Source: Deltaproteobacteria bacterium
GTDB taxonomy: Bacteria > Desulfobacterota > Binatia > UBA9968
Length of the DNA: 48,588 bases
Assembly: GCA_016874755.1 (NCBI GenBank)
Contig: VGTH01000042.1
Location: 1-48,588, forward strand
Direction: 5' to 3'
Made by a program: the position numbers and the translations under genes. This document shows, piece after piece, positions 33,995 through 42,349 of this stretch (positions are counted from its first letter, which is position 1; every line of letters begins with the position of its first letter). The notes beneath the pieces were generated by a model. The model worked only from the letters and a program-made list of their open reading frames with translations, did not search any database and was not told where the DNA came from.

Positions 33995-35308
33995 ATGGCA
34001 CAGACTAATTTCACCGCCGCCGAACTCTACGAAGCCTGGCCCGTGCTCTCCCGCTCTGAGCGGGTCGAGGGTTTCGAGTTCTTGCAACGCCACGATGCTG
34101 AGTCCTTTTTCCAGCAATTGAGCGCCCGAGATCGCGCCAAATTAGTGTTGGACGTCCCTTCCAGTGAACAACGTCTGTGGATGCGATTCCTTGCCCCGGA
34201 CGATGCGGTCGACGTTATTCAAGAAGCACCGGCGCAAGATCGCGCTAATCTGCTAACTCTGCTCGATGACGCGACACAGCGAGAAGTCAAAGGACTCCTG
34301 GACTACGCCGAGGACGATGCCGGCGGCTTGATGAACACCCGCTACTCTCGGCTCCGTCCCGACATGACCGTCGGTGAAGCGATCAGCTACCTGCGCCGTG
34401 ACGCACAGAAGCGCGCGCGCACAACCTACTACGCCTATGTCGTCGATAACCAAGAACGCCTGCTCGGCGTCATTACATTTCGCGACTTGATCGTCGCGCC
34501 GGCCGACAAACTCATCGGCGAAGTCATGCGCACTGAGGTTATCTCAGCCCGCGAAGACATGGACCAGGAAGCGTTGAGCAAGTTGTTCATGCGCCACCAC
34601 TTGCTGATGATTCCCGTCGTCGACAACGCTGGCCGCATCAAAGGCATTGTCAGCGTCGACGACATCATCGACGTCGTTCAAGAAGAAGCCACGGAAGACA
34701 TTCATAAGATTGGCGGCGCCGAGTCACTGGAAGAACCCTACTTGCAGGTTTCGTTGGGCAAAATGATCCACAAACGGGCCGGCTGGCTGGCGGCGCTCTT
34801 CCTGGGTGAGATGCTCACGGCCACTGCGATGGGATACTTTGAGGCGGAAATCGCGCGCGCGGTGATTCTCGCCCTCTTTGTGCCATTGATCATCAGCAGC
34901 GGCGGCAACTCGGGATCGCAAGCAACGACGTTGGTCATCCGCGCCATGGCTTTGAGCGAAGTACGGCTGCGCGATTGGTGGCGTGTGATCCGGCGGGAGT
35001 TTGCCGCGGGTCTCTCCCTCGGGCTGATTCTGGCAGCTATCGGATTAGTGCGAATCCTACTGTGGCAGCTGCTGTTCAACGCATACGGCGAGCACTATTT
35101 TTTGGTCGCACTCACGGTCAGCTTGAGCCTGGTCGGGGTCGTGCTGTGGGGCTCCTTAATCGGCTCGATTTTGCCGTTTATCTTGCGCTCGTTGGGCTTC
35201 GACCCGGCAAGCGCGTCGGCGCCATTTGTCGCCACGCTGGTGGACGTCACCGGTCTGGTGATTTACTTTACCGTGGCTGCGGCGATCCTGCGGGGCACGC
35301 TGTTGTAG
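33995..35308 (+). CDS. mgtE: MgtE family magnesium transporter
   Basis: This is a predicted Mg2+ channel/transporter of 437 residues in the inner membrane. Domain order: an N-terminal helical MgtE_N superhelix (residues 1-125, ending DYAEDDAGGLMNTRY), two CBS domains (about 130-250, with YYAYVVDNQERLLGVITFRDL and HLLMIPVVDNAGRIKGIVSVDDI), a linker helix, and five membrane segments. The pore motif SGGNSGSQATTLVIRAMALSE is present. The length is that of a standard MgtE. The ATG at 33995 lacks a strong ribosome binding site, but upstream codons show no family sequence. Confidence 0.95.
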   Translation: MAQTNFTAAELYEAWPVLSRSERVEGFEFLQRHDAESFFQQLSARDRAKLVLDVPSSEQRLWMRFLAPDDAVDVIQEAPAQDRANLLTLLDDATQREVKGLLDYAEDDAGGLMNTRYSRLRPDMTVGEAISYLRRDAQKRARTTYYAYVVDNQERLLGVITFRDLIVAPADKLIGEVMRTEVISAREDMDQEALSKLFMRHHLLMIPVVDNAGRIKGIVSVDDIIDVVQEEATEDIHKIGGAESLEEPYLQVSLGKMIHKRAGWLAALFLGEMLTATAMGYFEAEIARAVILALFVPLIISSGGNSGSQATTLVIRAMALSEVRLRDWWRVIRREFAAGLSLGLILAAIGLVRILLWQLLFNAYGEHYFLVALTVSLSLVGVVLWGSLIGSILPFILRSLGFDPASASAPFVATLVDVTGLVIYFTVAAAILRGTLL

Positions 35309-35326
35309 CGAGGCATTGTAGTGAAC

Positions 35327-35358
35327 TCGGAGCCCTTCGACTGGCTCAGGGCGAACGG
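35327..35358. repeat. family B repeat element
   Basis: GGAGCCCTTCGACTGGCTCAG followed by GGCGAACGG. It lies in the 78-base gap between two convergent genes. Confidence 0.55.
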
Positions 35359-35386
35359 AACCATTTGCGCCGAGCCGGAGCGCAAG

Positions 35387-36967
35387 TCAGCGCCCGGCGC
35401 CCGCCAGCCGGTCAAATACTTGGCCACCGCCTTGCTTGCTCTCGTCGCGCAAAAGATTTTTCTGCACCTTGGAGCTGGGGGTCTTGGGCAACTCGGCGCG
35501 GTACTCGATGTAGCGCGGCACTTTAAAGGCCGCCAGATGGGGTTTGCAGAAGTTCCAAATATCATCCGCCGGCACCTGCTCCGGTGTCGCCTCTGACTTG
35601 AGCACGATGTAAGCCTTCACCTCTTCGCCGCGGATTTGGTCCGGCACGGCGATCACCGCCGATTCGGCCACCTGCGGATGCGAATTGAGCACGCGCTCGA
35701 CTTCTTCGGAAGAGATATTCTCATCGCCGCGCCGCACCATGTCTTTGACGCGATCGACGAAATAGAGATAACCATCGCTGTCGACGTAACCCAGATCGCC
35801 GGTGTAAAGCCAGCCGTCTTTGAGCGCCTTCGCTGTCGCCTCGGGATTCTTGAAATAGCCTTTCATGATGACCGGGCTTTGTTTGACGATCTCGCCCGGC
35901 TTTCCCGCTGGCATATCGTTGCCAGCTTCATCGACGATGCGAATCCGGTGCAGCTCCGGCGCCAGCGGCACACCGCAGCTGCCGATTTTTTCTTTGGCCA
36001 TGTTCTTCGGGCCGATGACGCTGAGCAGATCTTCGGTCAAGCTGTAGGACGGCACGGCGGTCAAATCGAAGCGCTGCTCGAAGCGCTCGTGCATCTCCGG
36101 CGAGAGCAGCGCCACAACCAAGCGCAGGGTATTTTCGTGGTCGCTGGGCTTCTCCGCCAGCGCCAGAAGAATTTGCGGGATCGTCCGCATCAAGCTCGAG
36201 GTCGTGATGCCAAATTCTTTGACCTCATCCCAAAAGCGCGACGCGCTAAACTTTTCCGTCAGCACGATAGTGCCCCCCACCGACAACATGCCGATGCACA
36301 TGTGGCAGAGCGCGTTGACGTGAAACAGGGGCAGCAGGCAAAGCACACGATCGTTTTCGTTCCACCCGAGCCCTTCGGCGCGCATGCGCGGCGAAAACGC
36401 ATAAGCATATTGCGACAACATCACACCTTTGGGACGATCCGTCGTTCCAGACGTGTAAGTGATGGAAGCCAGCTCTTCTGCATCGATTGCCACCTGCGGC
36501 GCGGCATCGCTCATTCCAGATAAAAGCGAAGTCCATGATTGCGCGCCGTTATGTTGATCCACGCCAGTGACGAGCACTTGCTTAACCGCGCCGAGGCGCT
36601 GGCGAATTGACGTGATCAGCGGAAACAGCTCCGGCGAAGTCAGCACCACGGATGCTTCCGAATGATTCAAGACATATTCCGCCTCTTCGGCGGTGTACTG
36701 CGGATTGAGCGGCACGAAAACCGCGCCGATCTTTGTCAGGGCAAAAACGGTGAAGAGAAACTCGGCACAGTTGGGCAACACCAGCGCGACGCGGTCGGAC
36801 TTTTTCACGCCGAGGCGCAGAAAGCCGTTGGCGACACGATTGACCTCACGCTCGAATGCACCGTAGCTCCAGCGTCGGTGAGCGAAGATCAACGCCAATT
36901 TGTCCGGATGTTTGGCGGCGCGCCCGCGCAGCAGTTCGGCCAGCGTGGCCGGTGTCGAGTGTTTCAT
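35387..36967 (-). CDS. class I adenylate-forming acyl/aryl-CoA ligase
   Basis: This AMP-binding CoA ligase activates a carboxylic acid to its CoA thioester using ATP. In 526 residues the P-loop-like motif ITYTSGTTDRPKG lies near residue 170. The hinge YTGDLGYVDSDGYLYFVDRVKDMVRRGDENIS and the C-terminal catalytic Lys in PKTPSSKVQK are also present. The ATG at 36967 starts directly at the family N terminus (MKHSTPATLAELL). It lies 140 bases downstream of pcaB, on the same strand, at the end of the protocatechuate operon. Such a ligase could activate an aromatic acid upstream of protocatechuate, or beta-ketoadipate in place of the missing PcaIJ transferase (inference). Confidence 0.92.
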   Translation of the reverse strand: MKHSTPATLAELLRGRAAKHPDKLALIFAHRRWSYGAFEREVNRVANGFLRLGVKKSDRVALVLPNCAEFLFTVFALTKIGAVFVPLNPQYTAEEAEYVLNHSEASVVLTSPELFPLITSIRQRLGAVKQVLVTGVDQHNGAQSWTSLLSGMSDAAPQVAIDAEELASITYTSGTTDRPKGVMLSQYAYAFSPRMRAEGLGWNENDRVLCLLPLFHVNALCHMCIGMLSVGGTIVLTEKFSASRFWDEVKEFGITTSSLMRTIPQILLALAEKPSDHENTLRLVVALLSPEMHERFEQRFDLTAVPSYSLTEDLLSVIGPKNMAKEKIGSCGVPLAPELHRIRIVDEAGNDMPAGKPGEIVKQSPVIMKGYFKNPEATAKALKDGWLYTGDLGYVDSDGYLYFVDRVKDMVRRGDENISSEEVERVLNSHPQVAESAVIAVPDQIRGEEVKAYIVLKSEATPEQVPADDIWNFCKPHLAAFKVPRYIEYRAELPKTPSSKVQKNLLRDESKQGGGQVFDRLAGAGR

Positions 36968-37002
36968 AGTCACATGAGCGAATTGATAAACCGCTAAAAG
37001 TA

Positions 37003-37090
37003 TTTCGGAGTCCTTCGACAGGCTCATGCCGAACCGATCGAGAGCCAATTACCTAAACAAAACCGGTCATGCTCAGCTCGTCAAAGCATG
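37003..37090. repeat. family B repeat pair
   Basis: GGAGTCCTTCGACAGGCTCATG at 37007-37027 is followed by a degenerate inverted copy with GTCATGCTCAGCTCGTCAAAGC at 37066-37090. It lies in the gap between pcaB and the CoA ligase gene. Confidence 0.55.
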
Positions 37091-37107
37091 TTCTCTGTTT
37101 TGGCTCC

Positions 37108-38454
37108 CTAGTGCTTGGGCGCCTGGCGCAGCACGGCATCGATGATCTTGGCGGTCTCGCCAAGGTAATGCTCCGGTTTGGAGAGATGCTCCCAGTCCAC
37201 CGCTCCATCGATCGGCGTGCCTTTGGTCCTTTCCTTCAATACTTCGATCAGTGAGCGCTCTTCTGAAACCGCCGTGGCGCACGCCTCTTTTACCAATTCT
37301 TCGGCTTTGTCGCGTTCGATCTTCTTCGCCAACGCGAAGACCGCGGCCTCAGCCAACACGACGTCGAAAGCGCGATGAATATTATCGCGCATCATCGCTT
37401 TGTCGACCTGAAGGTTCTGCGCCAAATAAGCGGCGTGCCTCATGGCGCCGCCGGTCAGCATCATCATCTGCGGCAGCGTCAGCCATTCCACTTGCCAGCC
37501 ATGCGTCGCCCGTTCATGTTCGTGAATCTGTCCTTGATGCATGGCCGATAGCAACGCCGCGTTGGTGCGCGCCGCTGCGATAATCAGCTCACTCGCGATC
37601 GGGTTACTCTTCTGCGGCATCGTGCTGCTGCCGCCGCGACCGGCTTCGCCCGATTCCATGACCTCGGCGACTTCGGTCTGGCTCATCAAAATAACATCCT
37701 GCGCCATTTTGCCCAGGCTGCCGGTCACTAGACTGAGCCAACCGGCAAACTCGACGAAGTTATCCCGTTGCGCGTGCCAGGGCACGACCGATGGGCCCAG
37801 CTTTAGCTCGTCGGCAAGCGCGTGCATGACCATCAATCCCTTTTCTTCCAGCGCCGCGAGCGTCCCGGCCGCCCCGCCGAACTGCACGACAAACAACCGC
37901 GCGATCAACTGTTGCAAGCGTTGGCGGTGGCGAATGATCGGCTCCAGCCAATTGGCAACTTTTAAGCCAAGTGTGATCGGCAAAGCCTGCTGGCTGTGGG
38001 TGCGCCCGGCCATGACGGTCAAGCGATGCTTATCGCTGGCTTCGCTCAAGAGCCCTTCGAGAGCGTCGAAGCGCCCGCGCAAGACGTTGACCACCGCGCG
38101 CATTTGCAGCACGCACGCCGTGTCCATGATATCCTGCGTTGTTGCTCCCCAATGAACGTAAGGCGCTGCTTTGGTGCCAGCCTGTTTTTTTATCTCCTGC
38201 ACCAGCGCGATGATCGGAAACCCAGATCGCAGCGCGCCTCGACTGAGCGCGGCGATATCGATTGCGTCGGCACTCGCCTTGGCGACCTGCTGAGCGATTT
38301 CATGCGGGATCACCGTTGCCTTGGCTTGCGCCCGCGCCAGAGCGATCTCCACGTCAACCAGCGCGCGCACGTACGCCTGGTCGGTCAAGCATTTGTTGAT
38401 CTCTTCGTCGGCAAACAGCGGGCCGAAAATCGTGGAATCAAGCGCGGTGGTCAT
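37108..38454 (-). CDS. pcaB: 3-carboxy-cis,cis-muconate cycloisomerase
   Basis: This member of the fumarase/adenylosuccinate lyase superfamily should cyclise 3-carboxy-cis,cis-muconate to gamma-carboxymuconolactone. The superfamily signature is intact (GRGGSSTMPQKSNPIASE, with SS as the catalytic loop), and VHWGATTQDIMDT and MAGRTHSQQALP match the PcaB branch. The 448-residue length is typical. The assignment is made firm by the operon: it lies downstream of pcaD, pcaC, pcaH and pcaG. The ATG is at 38454, 49 bases after the pcaG stop. Confidence 0.92.
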   Translation of the reverse strand: MTTALDSTIFGPLFADEEINKCLTDQAYVRALVDVEIALARAQAKATVIPHEIAQQVAKASADAIDIAALSRGALRSGFPIIALVQEIKKQAGTKAAPYVHWGATTQDIMDTACVLQMRAVVNVLRGRFDALEGLLSEASDKHRLTVMAGRTHSQQALPITLGLKVANWLEPIIRHRQRLQQLIARLFVVQFGGAAGTLAALEEKGLMVMHALADELKLGPSVVPWHAQRDNFVEFAGWLSLVTGSLGKMAQDVILMSQTEVAEVMESGEAGRGGSSTMPQKSNPIASELIIAAARTNAALLSAMHQGQIHEHERATHGWQVEWLTLPQMMMLTGGAMRHAAYLAQNLQVDKAMMRDNIHRAFDVVLAEAAVFALAKKIERDKAEELVKEACATAVSEERSLIEVLKERTKGTPIDGAVDWEHLSKPEHYLGETAKIIDAVLRQAPKH

Positions 38455-38503
38455 GAGCGATTGGCGTCTCGAGTCTAGCGTCTAGGTTTATTAAGTCGCC
38501 GGA

Positions 38504-39076
38504 CTACATATCGAAAAATGCCGTTTCGTTTTCTCCTTGCAGCCGGATGTCGAAGCGATAGACCGCTTTGCCATCGCGCTCGCTCCGAGTCGCCATCAGC
38601 GTCGCGCGGCGCGCTTTGTTCTTGATCGAGTTCAGCACCGGATCGCTTTGATTTGCAGGCTCGTCGCTAAAATAAATCCGCGTGAAAGCGTGCACCAGCA
38701 TGCCACGAGCGAAAACGCACGCGTTGACATGCGGCGCCTGCACCGCGCCATCATGGCCCGGCACCGGACCCGGCTTGATCGTCTCGAAGCTGTAAAATCG
38801 ATTCGCATCGGTGCCGGAGCGACCCCAACCGGTGAACGTCGGATCGAGCGGCTTTTCTTGCTTATCGTCGGGATGATTGTAACGACCAAAGGAGTTGGCC
38901 TGCCAAATTTCTACCATGACGTCTGGTATGACGACACCATCACCGTCAAACACCTGCCCTTCGATGCGAATGCGCTGCCCCTGAGCCGCATCGGTCACCA
39001 TGTTGTTCATTGGTGTGCGCGTCAGCCCGATGGCATAGAACGGCCCGACGGTTTGTGAAGGTGTTTCTTTGCTCAT
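38504..39076 (-). CDS. pcaG: protocatechuate 3,4-dioxygenase alpha subunit
   Basis: This is the alpha (PcaG) subunit of the intradiol dioxygenase that opens the protocatechuate ring. In 190 residues it has the family's SQTVGPFYAIGLT start and the paired dioxygenase fold (VMVEIWQANSFGRYNHP...). It has HVNACVFARGMLVHAFTRIYF where the beta subunit carries its iron His ligands; the AxHIH pattern is absent here, as expected for alpha. Its ATG overlaps the TGA of pcaH by the ATGA motif, indicating translational coupling and 1:1 assembly. Confidence 0.93.
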   Translation of the reverse strand: MSKETPSQTVGPFYAIGLTRTPMNNMVTDAAQGQRIRIEGQVFDGDGVVIPDVMVEIWQANSFGRYNHPDDKQEKPLDPTFTGWGRSGTDANRFYSFETIKPGPVPGHDGAVQAPHVNACVFARGMLVHAFTRIYFSDEPANQSDPVLNSIKNKARRATLMATRSERDGKAVYRFDIRLQGENETAFFDM

Positions 39077-39789
39077 CGGGCCGGTCCTTCGAAGGGTGTG
39101 GATTTGCGCCCGCGCAGCACGATGTCGAAGCGATACCCAAGGGCGAATTCCGGCTCGGTGACATCGTGCGCATAGCTCGCCATCAGCCGCTCGCGCCCAG
39201 CCTTGGTTGGTACGGAATTGAAAATCGGATCGAGCGAAATCAATGGATCACCCGGAAAGAAAAACTGCGTCACCAAGCGGGTCACGAATGCGGGACCGAA
39301 CAGCGACAAGTGAATATGTGCCGGACGCCAAGCGTTGGCATGATTGAGCCACGGGTAGGCGCCCGGCCTGATCGTCAGATAGCGGTACTCCCCTTTCCCA
39401 TTGGTCACACAGCGCCCCGCGCCATTGAAGTTAGGATCGAGCGGCGCATTGTGCTGGTCGACGGGATGGTGATAGCGGCCGGCCGCGTTGGCCTGCCAGA
39501 TTTCGATCAGCGTATTGGGCACCGGTTTGTCGTTTTCGTCCAACACGCGGCCAACCACGATGATCCGTTCCCCCATCGCCTCCTTGCCGGTATCGACATT
39601 GCGGGTGAGATCGTTTTCGCCAGGTTGCAGCTTGATGTCGCCAAACAAAGGCCCGGTGATTTCAGAGAGTGTCTGCCTGAGCGGCACCAATTTCTTCAAC
39701 GGCCCGCGTTTCACCGACGAGCCGTATGCAGCAAAACTATAGGGCGGATGCGACCGCCAATCGCGCAGGTTGTAGGTCGGAATGTCCAT
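39073..39789 (-). CDS. pcaH: protocatechuate 3,4-dioxygenase beta subunit
   Basis: This is the catalytic iron(III) subunit of protocatechuate 3,4-dioxygenase, producing 3-carboxy-cis,cis-muconate. The 238-residue protein keeps all four iron ligands by pattern: Tyr in GRYHHPVDQ, Tyr in PGAYPW, and two His in RPAHIHLSLFG. The N-terminal IPTYNLRDWRSHPPYSF is typical of PcaH. The ATG at 39789 is preferred to the longer frame, which would read through a repeat element. The stop overlaps the start of pcaG by four bases. Confidence 0.95.
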   Translation of the reverse strand: MDIPTYNLRDWRSHPPYSFAAYGSSVKRGPLKKLVPLRQTLSEITGPLFGDIKLQPGENDLTRNVDTGKEAMGERIIVVGRVLDENDKPVPNTLIEIWQANAAGRYHHPVDQHNAPLDPNFNGAGRCVTNGKGEYRYLTIRPGAYPWLNHANAWRPAHIHLSLFGPAFVTRLVTQFFFPGDPLISLDPIFNSVPTKAGRERLMASYAHDVTEPEFALGYRFDIVLRGRKSTPFEGPAR

Positions 39790-39806
39790 GCGGTATGAAT
39801 CCTTGC

Positions 39807-39904
39807 TCACCGCGAAGACACGAAGAGCACGAAGACAAGAAAATAAAAATTTCTGAATACCTACTTCTCCGAACTTCGTGTCCTTCGTGCCTTCGTGGTG
39901 AAAG
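39807..39904. repeat. inverted intergenic repeat, family C, inside the pca operon
   Basis: CACCGCGAAGACACGAAGAG and CTTCGTGCCTTCGTGGTG arms flank an AT-rich centre. It separates pcaC from pcaH by about 120 bases and could form an RNA hairpin in the operon transcript. Confidence 0.7.
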
Positions 39905-39910
39905 TTTTTC

Positions 39911-40300
39911 CTATTTCTTGTTCTCGCTTTCCATCTCTTTGTAAGTCCGTTTCGCCACCGCAAACGCCGAGTTCGCCGCCGGCGCGCCGGCATAGACCGC
40001 GACTTGCAGCAGCACTTCTTTCACTTCTTCCTTGGTCACGCCGGTGTTGCGCGTGGCGCGAATGTGCGCGCCCAGCTCTTCGAGTTTGCCCAGCGACGCG
40101 AGCATGGCGATAGTAATCATCGAGCGGATATTCTTTCCCAACCCGGGCCGCGTCCAGACCGCGCCCCAGGCGTGCTCGGCGACGTGGCGCTGCCAATCGG
40201 CATCGAATTCAGTCTTATTCGCCTCGGCACGTGCGACGTATTCTTCGCCCAGCACCGCTTTGCGCACCGCCATGCCTTTATCGAATAGTTCGTCAGCCAA
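39911..40300 (-). CDS. pcaC: 4-carboxymuconolactone decarboxylase
   Basis: This PcaC converts gamma-carboxymuconolactone to beta-ketoadipate enol-lactone. The 129-residue protein closely follows the family: FDKGMAVRKAVLGEEYV, EFDADWQRHVAEHAWGAVWTR, RSMITIAMLASLGKLEELGAHI and VAVYAGAPAANSAFAVAK. The best start is TTG at 40300: it reads ADELFDKGMAVRK as in other PcaC proteins and is preceded by GAGGTG. It overlaps the pcaD stop by eight bases. An ATG at 40273 is the alternative but would cut the conserved N terminus. Confidence 0.92.
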   Translation of the reverse strand: MADELFDKGMAVRKAVLGEEYVARAEANKTEFDADWQRHVAEHAWGAVWTRPGLGKNIRSMITIAMLASLGKLEELGAHIRATRNTGVTKEEVKEVLLQVAVYAGAPAANSAFAVAKRTYKEMESENKK

Positions 40301-41087
40301 TGTGCACCTCGCGGAGAAATGTCTTGATCTGCTCAGCCATGAATTCCGGCTGCTCCACCGAGCTGATATGCGCGGCATTGGGAATGAGCGACAACTTCGC
40401 GTGCGGAATAATCCCCGCTAACGAGCGCGCCATATCCGGCGGCGTGGCGATATCTTTATCGCCGCACAGCACCAAGGTGGGCTGGCGAATTGTCGCCGAA
40501 GATTGAATCAAATCACCATCGCGCAGGGCGCAGCAGACACCGATGTAGCCTTCGGGATTGGTCCGCGCCACCATATTAGCGTAGCCGCACACCTGATCGG
40601 CGTGGCGTTGGCGATAGTCCTGCGTAAACCAGCGCGTCATCGACACATCGACCAGCGCGCCCAAGCCCTGCTGCTTTACCAGATCGATACGCTCTTGCCA
40701 GCTCGCCACCGTGCCGATGCGCGCGCCGGTATCACAAAGAATCAGCGCCCGCGCTCGCTCCGGATAATTTACCGCAAACTGCTGCGCGATGACGCCGCCG
40801 ACGGACAACCCACAGATCACCGCCGACTGAATCTGCAGCGCATCGAGCAAACCAGCCACATCCCGAGCTAAGTCCGCCGCGCTGTACGGTGGCGCCGGAG
40901 CTTCGGTCAAACCATGGCCGCGCGTGTCATAGCGAATCAAGTAGAAATCATCGGCGAGCAACGGCACCAGCGGATCCCACATGCGCAGATCGCTGCCCAA
41001 TGAATTGGAAAAGACGATGGCCGGCTTGCGCTTATCGCCTTCGATCGAATAGTGATGAACGCAGACGCCGATTCGAATAAAAGCCAT
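40293..41087 (-). CDS. pcaD: 3-oxoadipate enol-lactonase
   Basis: This alpha/beta hydrolase should open beta-ketoadipate enol-lactone to beta-ketoadipate. In 264 residues it shows the oxyanion region FSNSLGSDLRMWDPLVPLLA, the nucleophile elbow GLSVGG, an Asp in CGDKDIATPP, and the catalytic His in NAAHISSVEQ. This is the pattern of PcaD and not of general esterases. It is the first gene of the pca operon, with the start ATG at 41087, and its end overlaps pcaC. No regulator gene (PcaR/PcaQ type) is found next to it. Confidence 0.92.
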   Translation of the reverse strand: MAFIRIGVCVHHYSIEGDKRKPAIVFSNSLGSDLRMWDPLVPLLADDFYLIRYDTRGHGLTEAPAPPYSAADLARDVAGLLDALQIQSAVICGLSVGGVIAQQFAVNYPERARALILCDTGARIGTVASWQERIDLVKQQGLGALVDVSMTRWFTQDYRQRHADQVCGYANMVARTNPEGYIGVCCALRDGDLIQSSATIRQPTLVLCGDKDIATPPDMARSLAGIIPHAKLSLIPNAAHISSVEQPEFMAEQIKTFLREVHIG

Positions 41088-41192
41088 GACCAGAAAACTA
41101 TCTGAGGGCTTAGAGCGATGTCAACTTAGGCGGACGTCGATGCTTCAAATCACCTCCCTTTGAACGGTCGTCGCCCGAATTGCGCGGCTCGC

Positions 41193-41661
41193 TTATTCAT
41201 GCCCGAACCGCGCCACCAAAACGGCCAAGGTCATGTTATCCGCGATCGTATCATGCGGAATCAGCACGTATTTCCACGGCTTGCCCCCGCAGGTCCCCGA
41301 ATGTGCGCTTGCGTGCTCGCACCATTTTACGGCGGCGTCTTTCTTGGCGATGACCTCCGGGTCTTCGAGGTCGCTTCGTCTCTTGGGCTCCAGCATATAG
41401 ATCGCGTTCTTCGTTTCAGCAACGAAGTCTGGTTGGTACTCTTGGGGATCAGCATGCGAGTGCGAAACAGAGCGACGGAAACTCGCGCTCGAAGTCGGTC
41501 ACTGTCGCAAACTCGCTGCGAATCGTTGCCAGCGCCGCCGCCACATCCGCGCCTTTTTTCCGCGGCACGATTTCGGTCACCCGGTCGAGAATTCCCAGCG
41601 AGCGGCGCTGCGGCGGCCGCAAGCTCAGCCGGCCAGCAATGGCGTTGACGTGATGGTTCAT
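41193..41661 (-). pseudogene. type III restriction enzyme subunit R (Res) remnant
   Basis: Two fragments of one gene lie fused head to tail. The first (41449-41661, about 70 codons) reads as the Res N terminus: LSLRPPQRRSLGILDRVTEIVP, then TDFEREFPSLCFALA, just before the helicase P-loop would begin. The second, in another frame from about 41450 to 41193, is the Res C terminus: EYQPDFVAETKNAIYMLEPK, then GGKPWKYVLIPHDTIADNMTLAVL. It includes a nuclease-like PD...ExK stretch. The whole helicase motor (roughly 800 residues in intact relatives) is missing, so the gene is dead. Confidence 0.8.
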
Positions 41662-41733
41662 CGACGCGTGCCGCGAATCAGGGAGATTTCGAACGCGATG
41701 CGTTCGAATTTGACCATGCCCAGACCGTTTGGG

Positions 41734-42030
41734 CTAGACATTCTTCGCACTGAGCCTCGTTGACGATTTAGAGCGCCTCTCTTTGATCTTCTGCTCTAGC
41801 CACGTCCTAACGAGTCTATCGGAACGAACTCCGTGTTTGCGCGCCTCCAGCTCGATCTGGTCCGAGAGAGTCTTCGATACCGGATAATAAGTAGCTTCGG
41901 GCTCGGCGACGACCTCAAATTCGACTTTCCTTGTCTTCGCCCAAACGTCGCTTAAGTCGTGCTTGTCCCAGTACTCACCGATCTCCGCATACGATCGTCC
42001 CTTTGAGATAGAGCTCTTACTTTTTTTCAT
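41734..42030 (-). CDS. CopG-type/BrnA-like antitoxin
   Basis: This 98-residue predicted antitoxin has an N-terminal segment SYAEIGEYWDKHDLSDVWAKT, typical of CopG-antitoxin/BrnA-like proteins. Its C-terminal basic helix-turn region (LSDQIELEARKHGVRSDRLVRTWLEQKI) fits a ribbon-helix-helix DNA-binding domain. AAAGGAG lies six bases before the ATG. It overlaps the upstream toxin gene by 14 bases and probably represses the pair while neutralising the toxin. It is intact although the genes around it are decayed. Confidence 0.8.
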   Translation of the reverse strand: MKKSKSSISKGRSYAEIGEYWDKHDLSDVWAKTRKVEFEVVAEPEATYYPVSKTLSDQIELEARKHGVRSDRLVRTWLEQKIKERRSKSSTRLSAKNV

Positions 42031-42301
42031 ATCTTCTCCTTTCGCTCGCCGTCATGTCACGAGCCGACACGATAAGCGCCTGCCCAGTTTTCTTGCGAAC
42101 GAAAAACACAATCAAATAACGCCCTGCGTCCGTTTGTCCCAACGCCGAATAAACGTTCTCACCTTGCCGCTGCCCCCTTTCAACAAATCTAAAGTGCGCT
42201 GAATTGCGCAACACTTCTCTTACCTCGTCCTGCGCAACTCGGTGCTTAACGATGAGCTTTTCGACGATTGCCGGAAGCCATATGATACCGGAAATCTTCA
42301 A
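42017..42301 (-). CDS. BrnT-like toxin
   Basis: This 94-residue predicted BrnT/RelE-like toxin has SGIIWLPAIVEKLIVKHRVAQDEVREVL at the N terminus, the family's ENVYSALGQTDAGRYLIVFFV and the terminal ALIVSARDMTASERRRY. The conserved Arg and Asp near the end match the RNase-type site of BrnT. Translation appears to start at TTG (42301), with GGAG seven bases upstream. The toxin-first order is that of brnTA modules. The pair sits between remnants of a methyltransferase and a restriction subunit. Confidence 0.82.
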   Translation of the reverse strand: MKISGIIWLPAIVEKLIVKHRVAQDEVREVLRNSAHFRFVERGQRQGENVYSALGQTDAGRYLIVFFVRKKTGQALIVSARDMTASERRRYEKK

Positions 42302-42349
42302 GCACCAGCTCCAATCGTCACGCTACTAAATTCCATCGCAGAACGCTGT

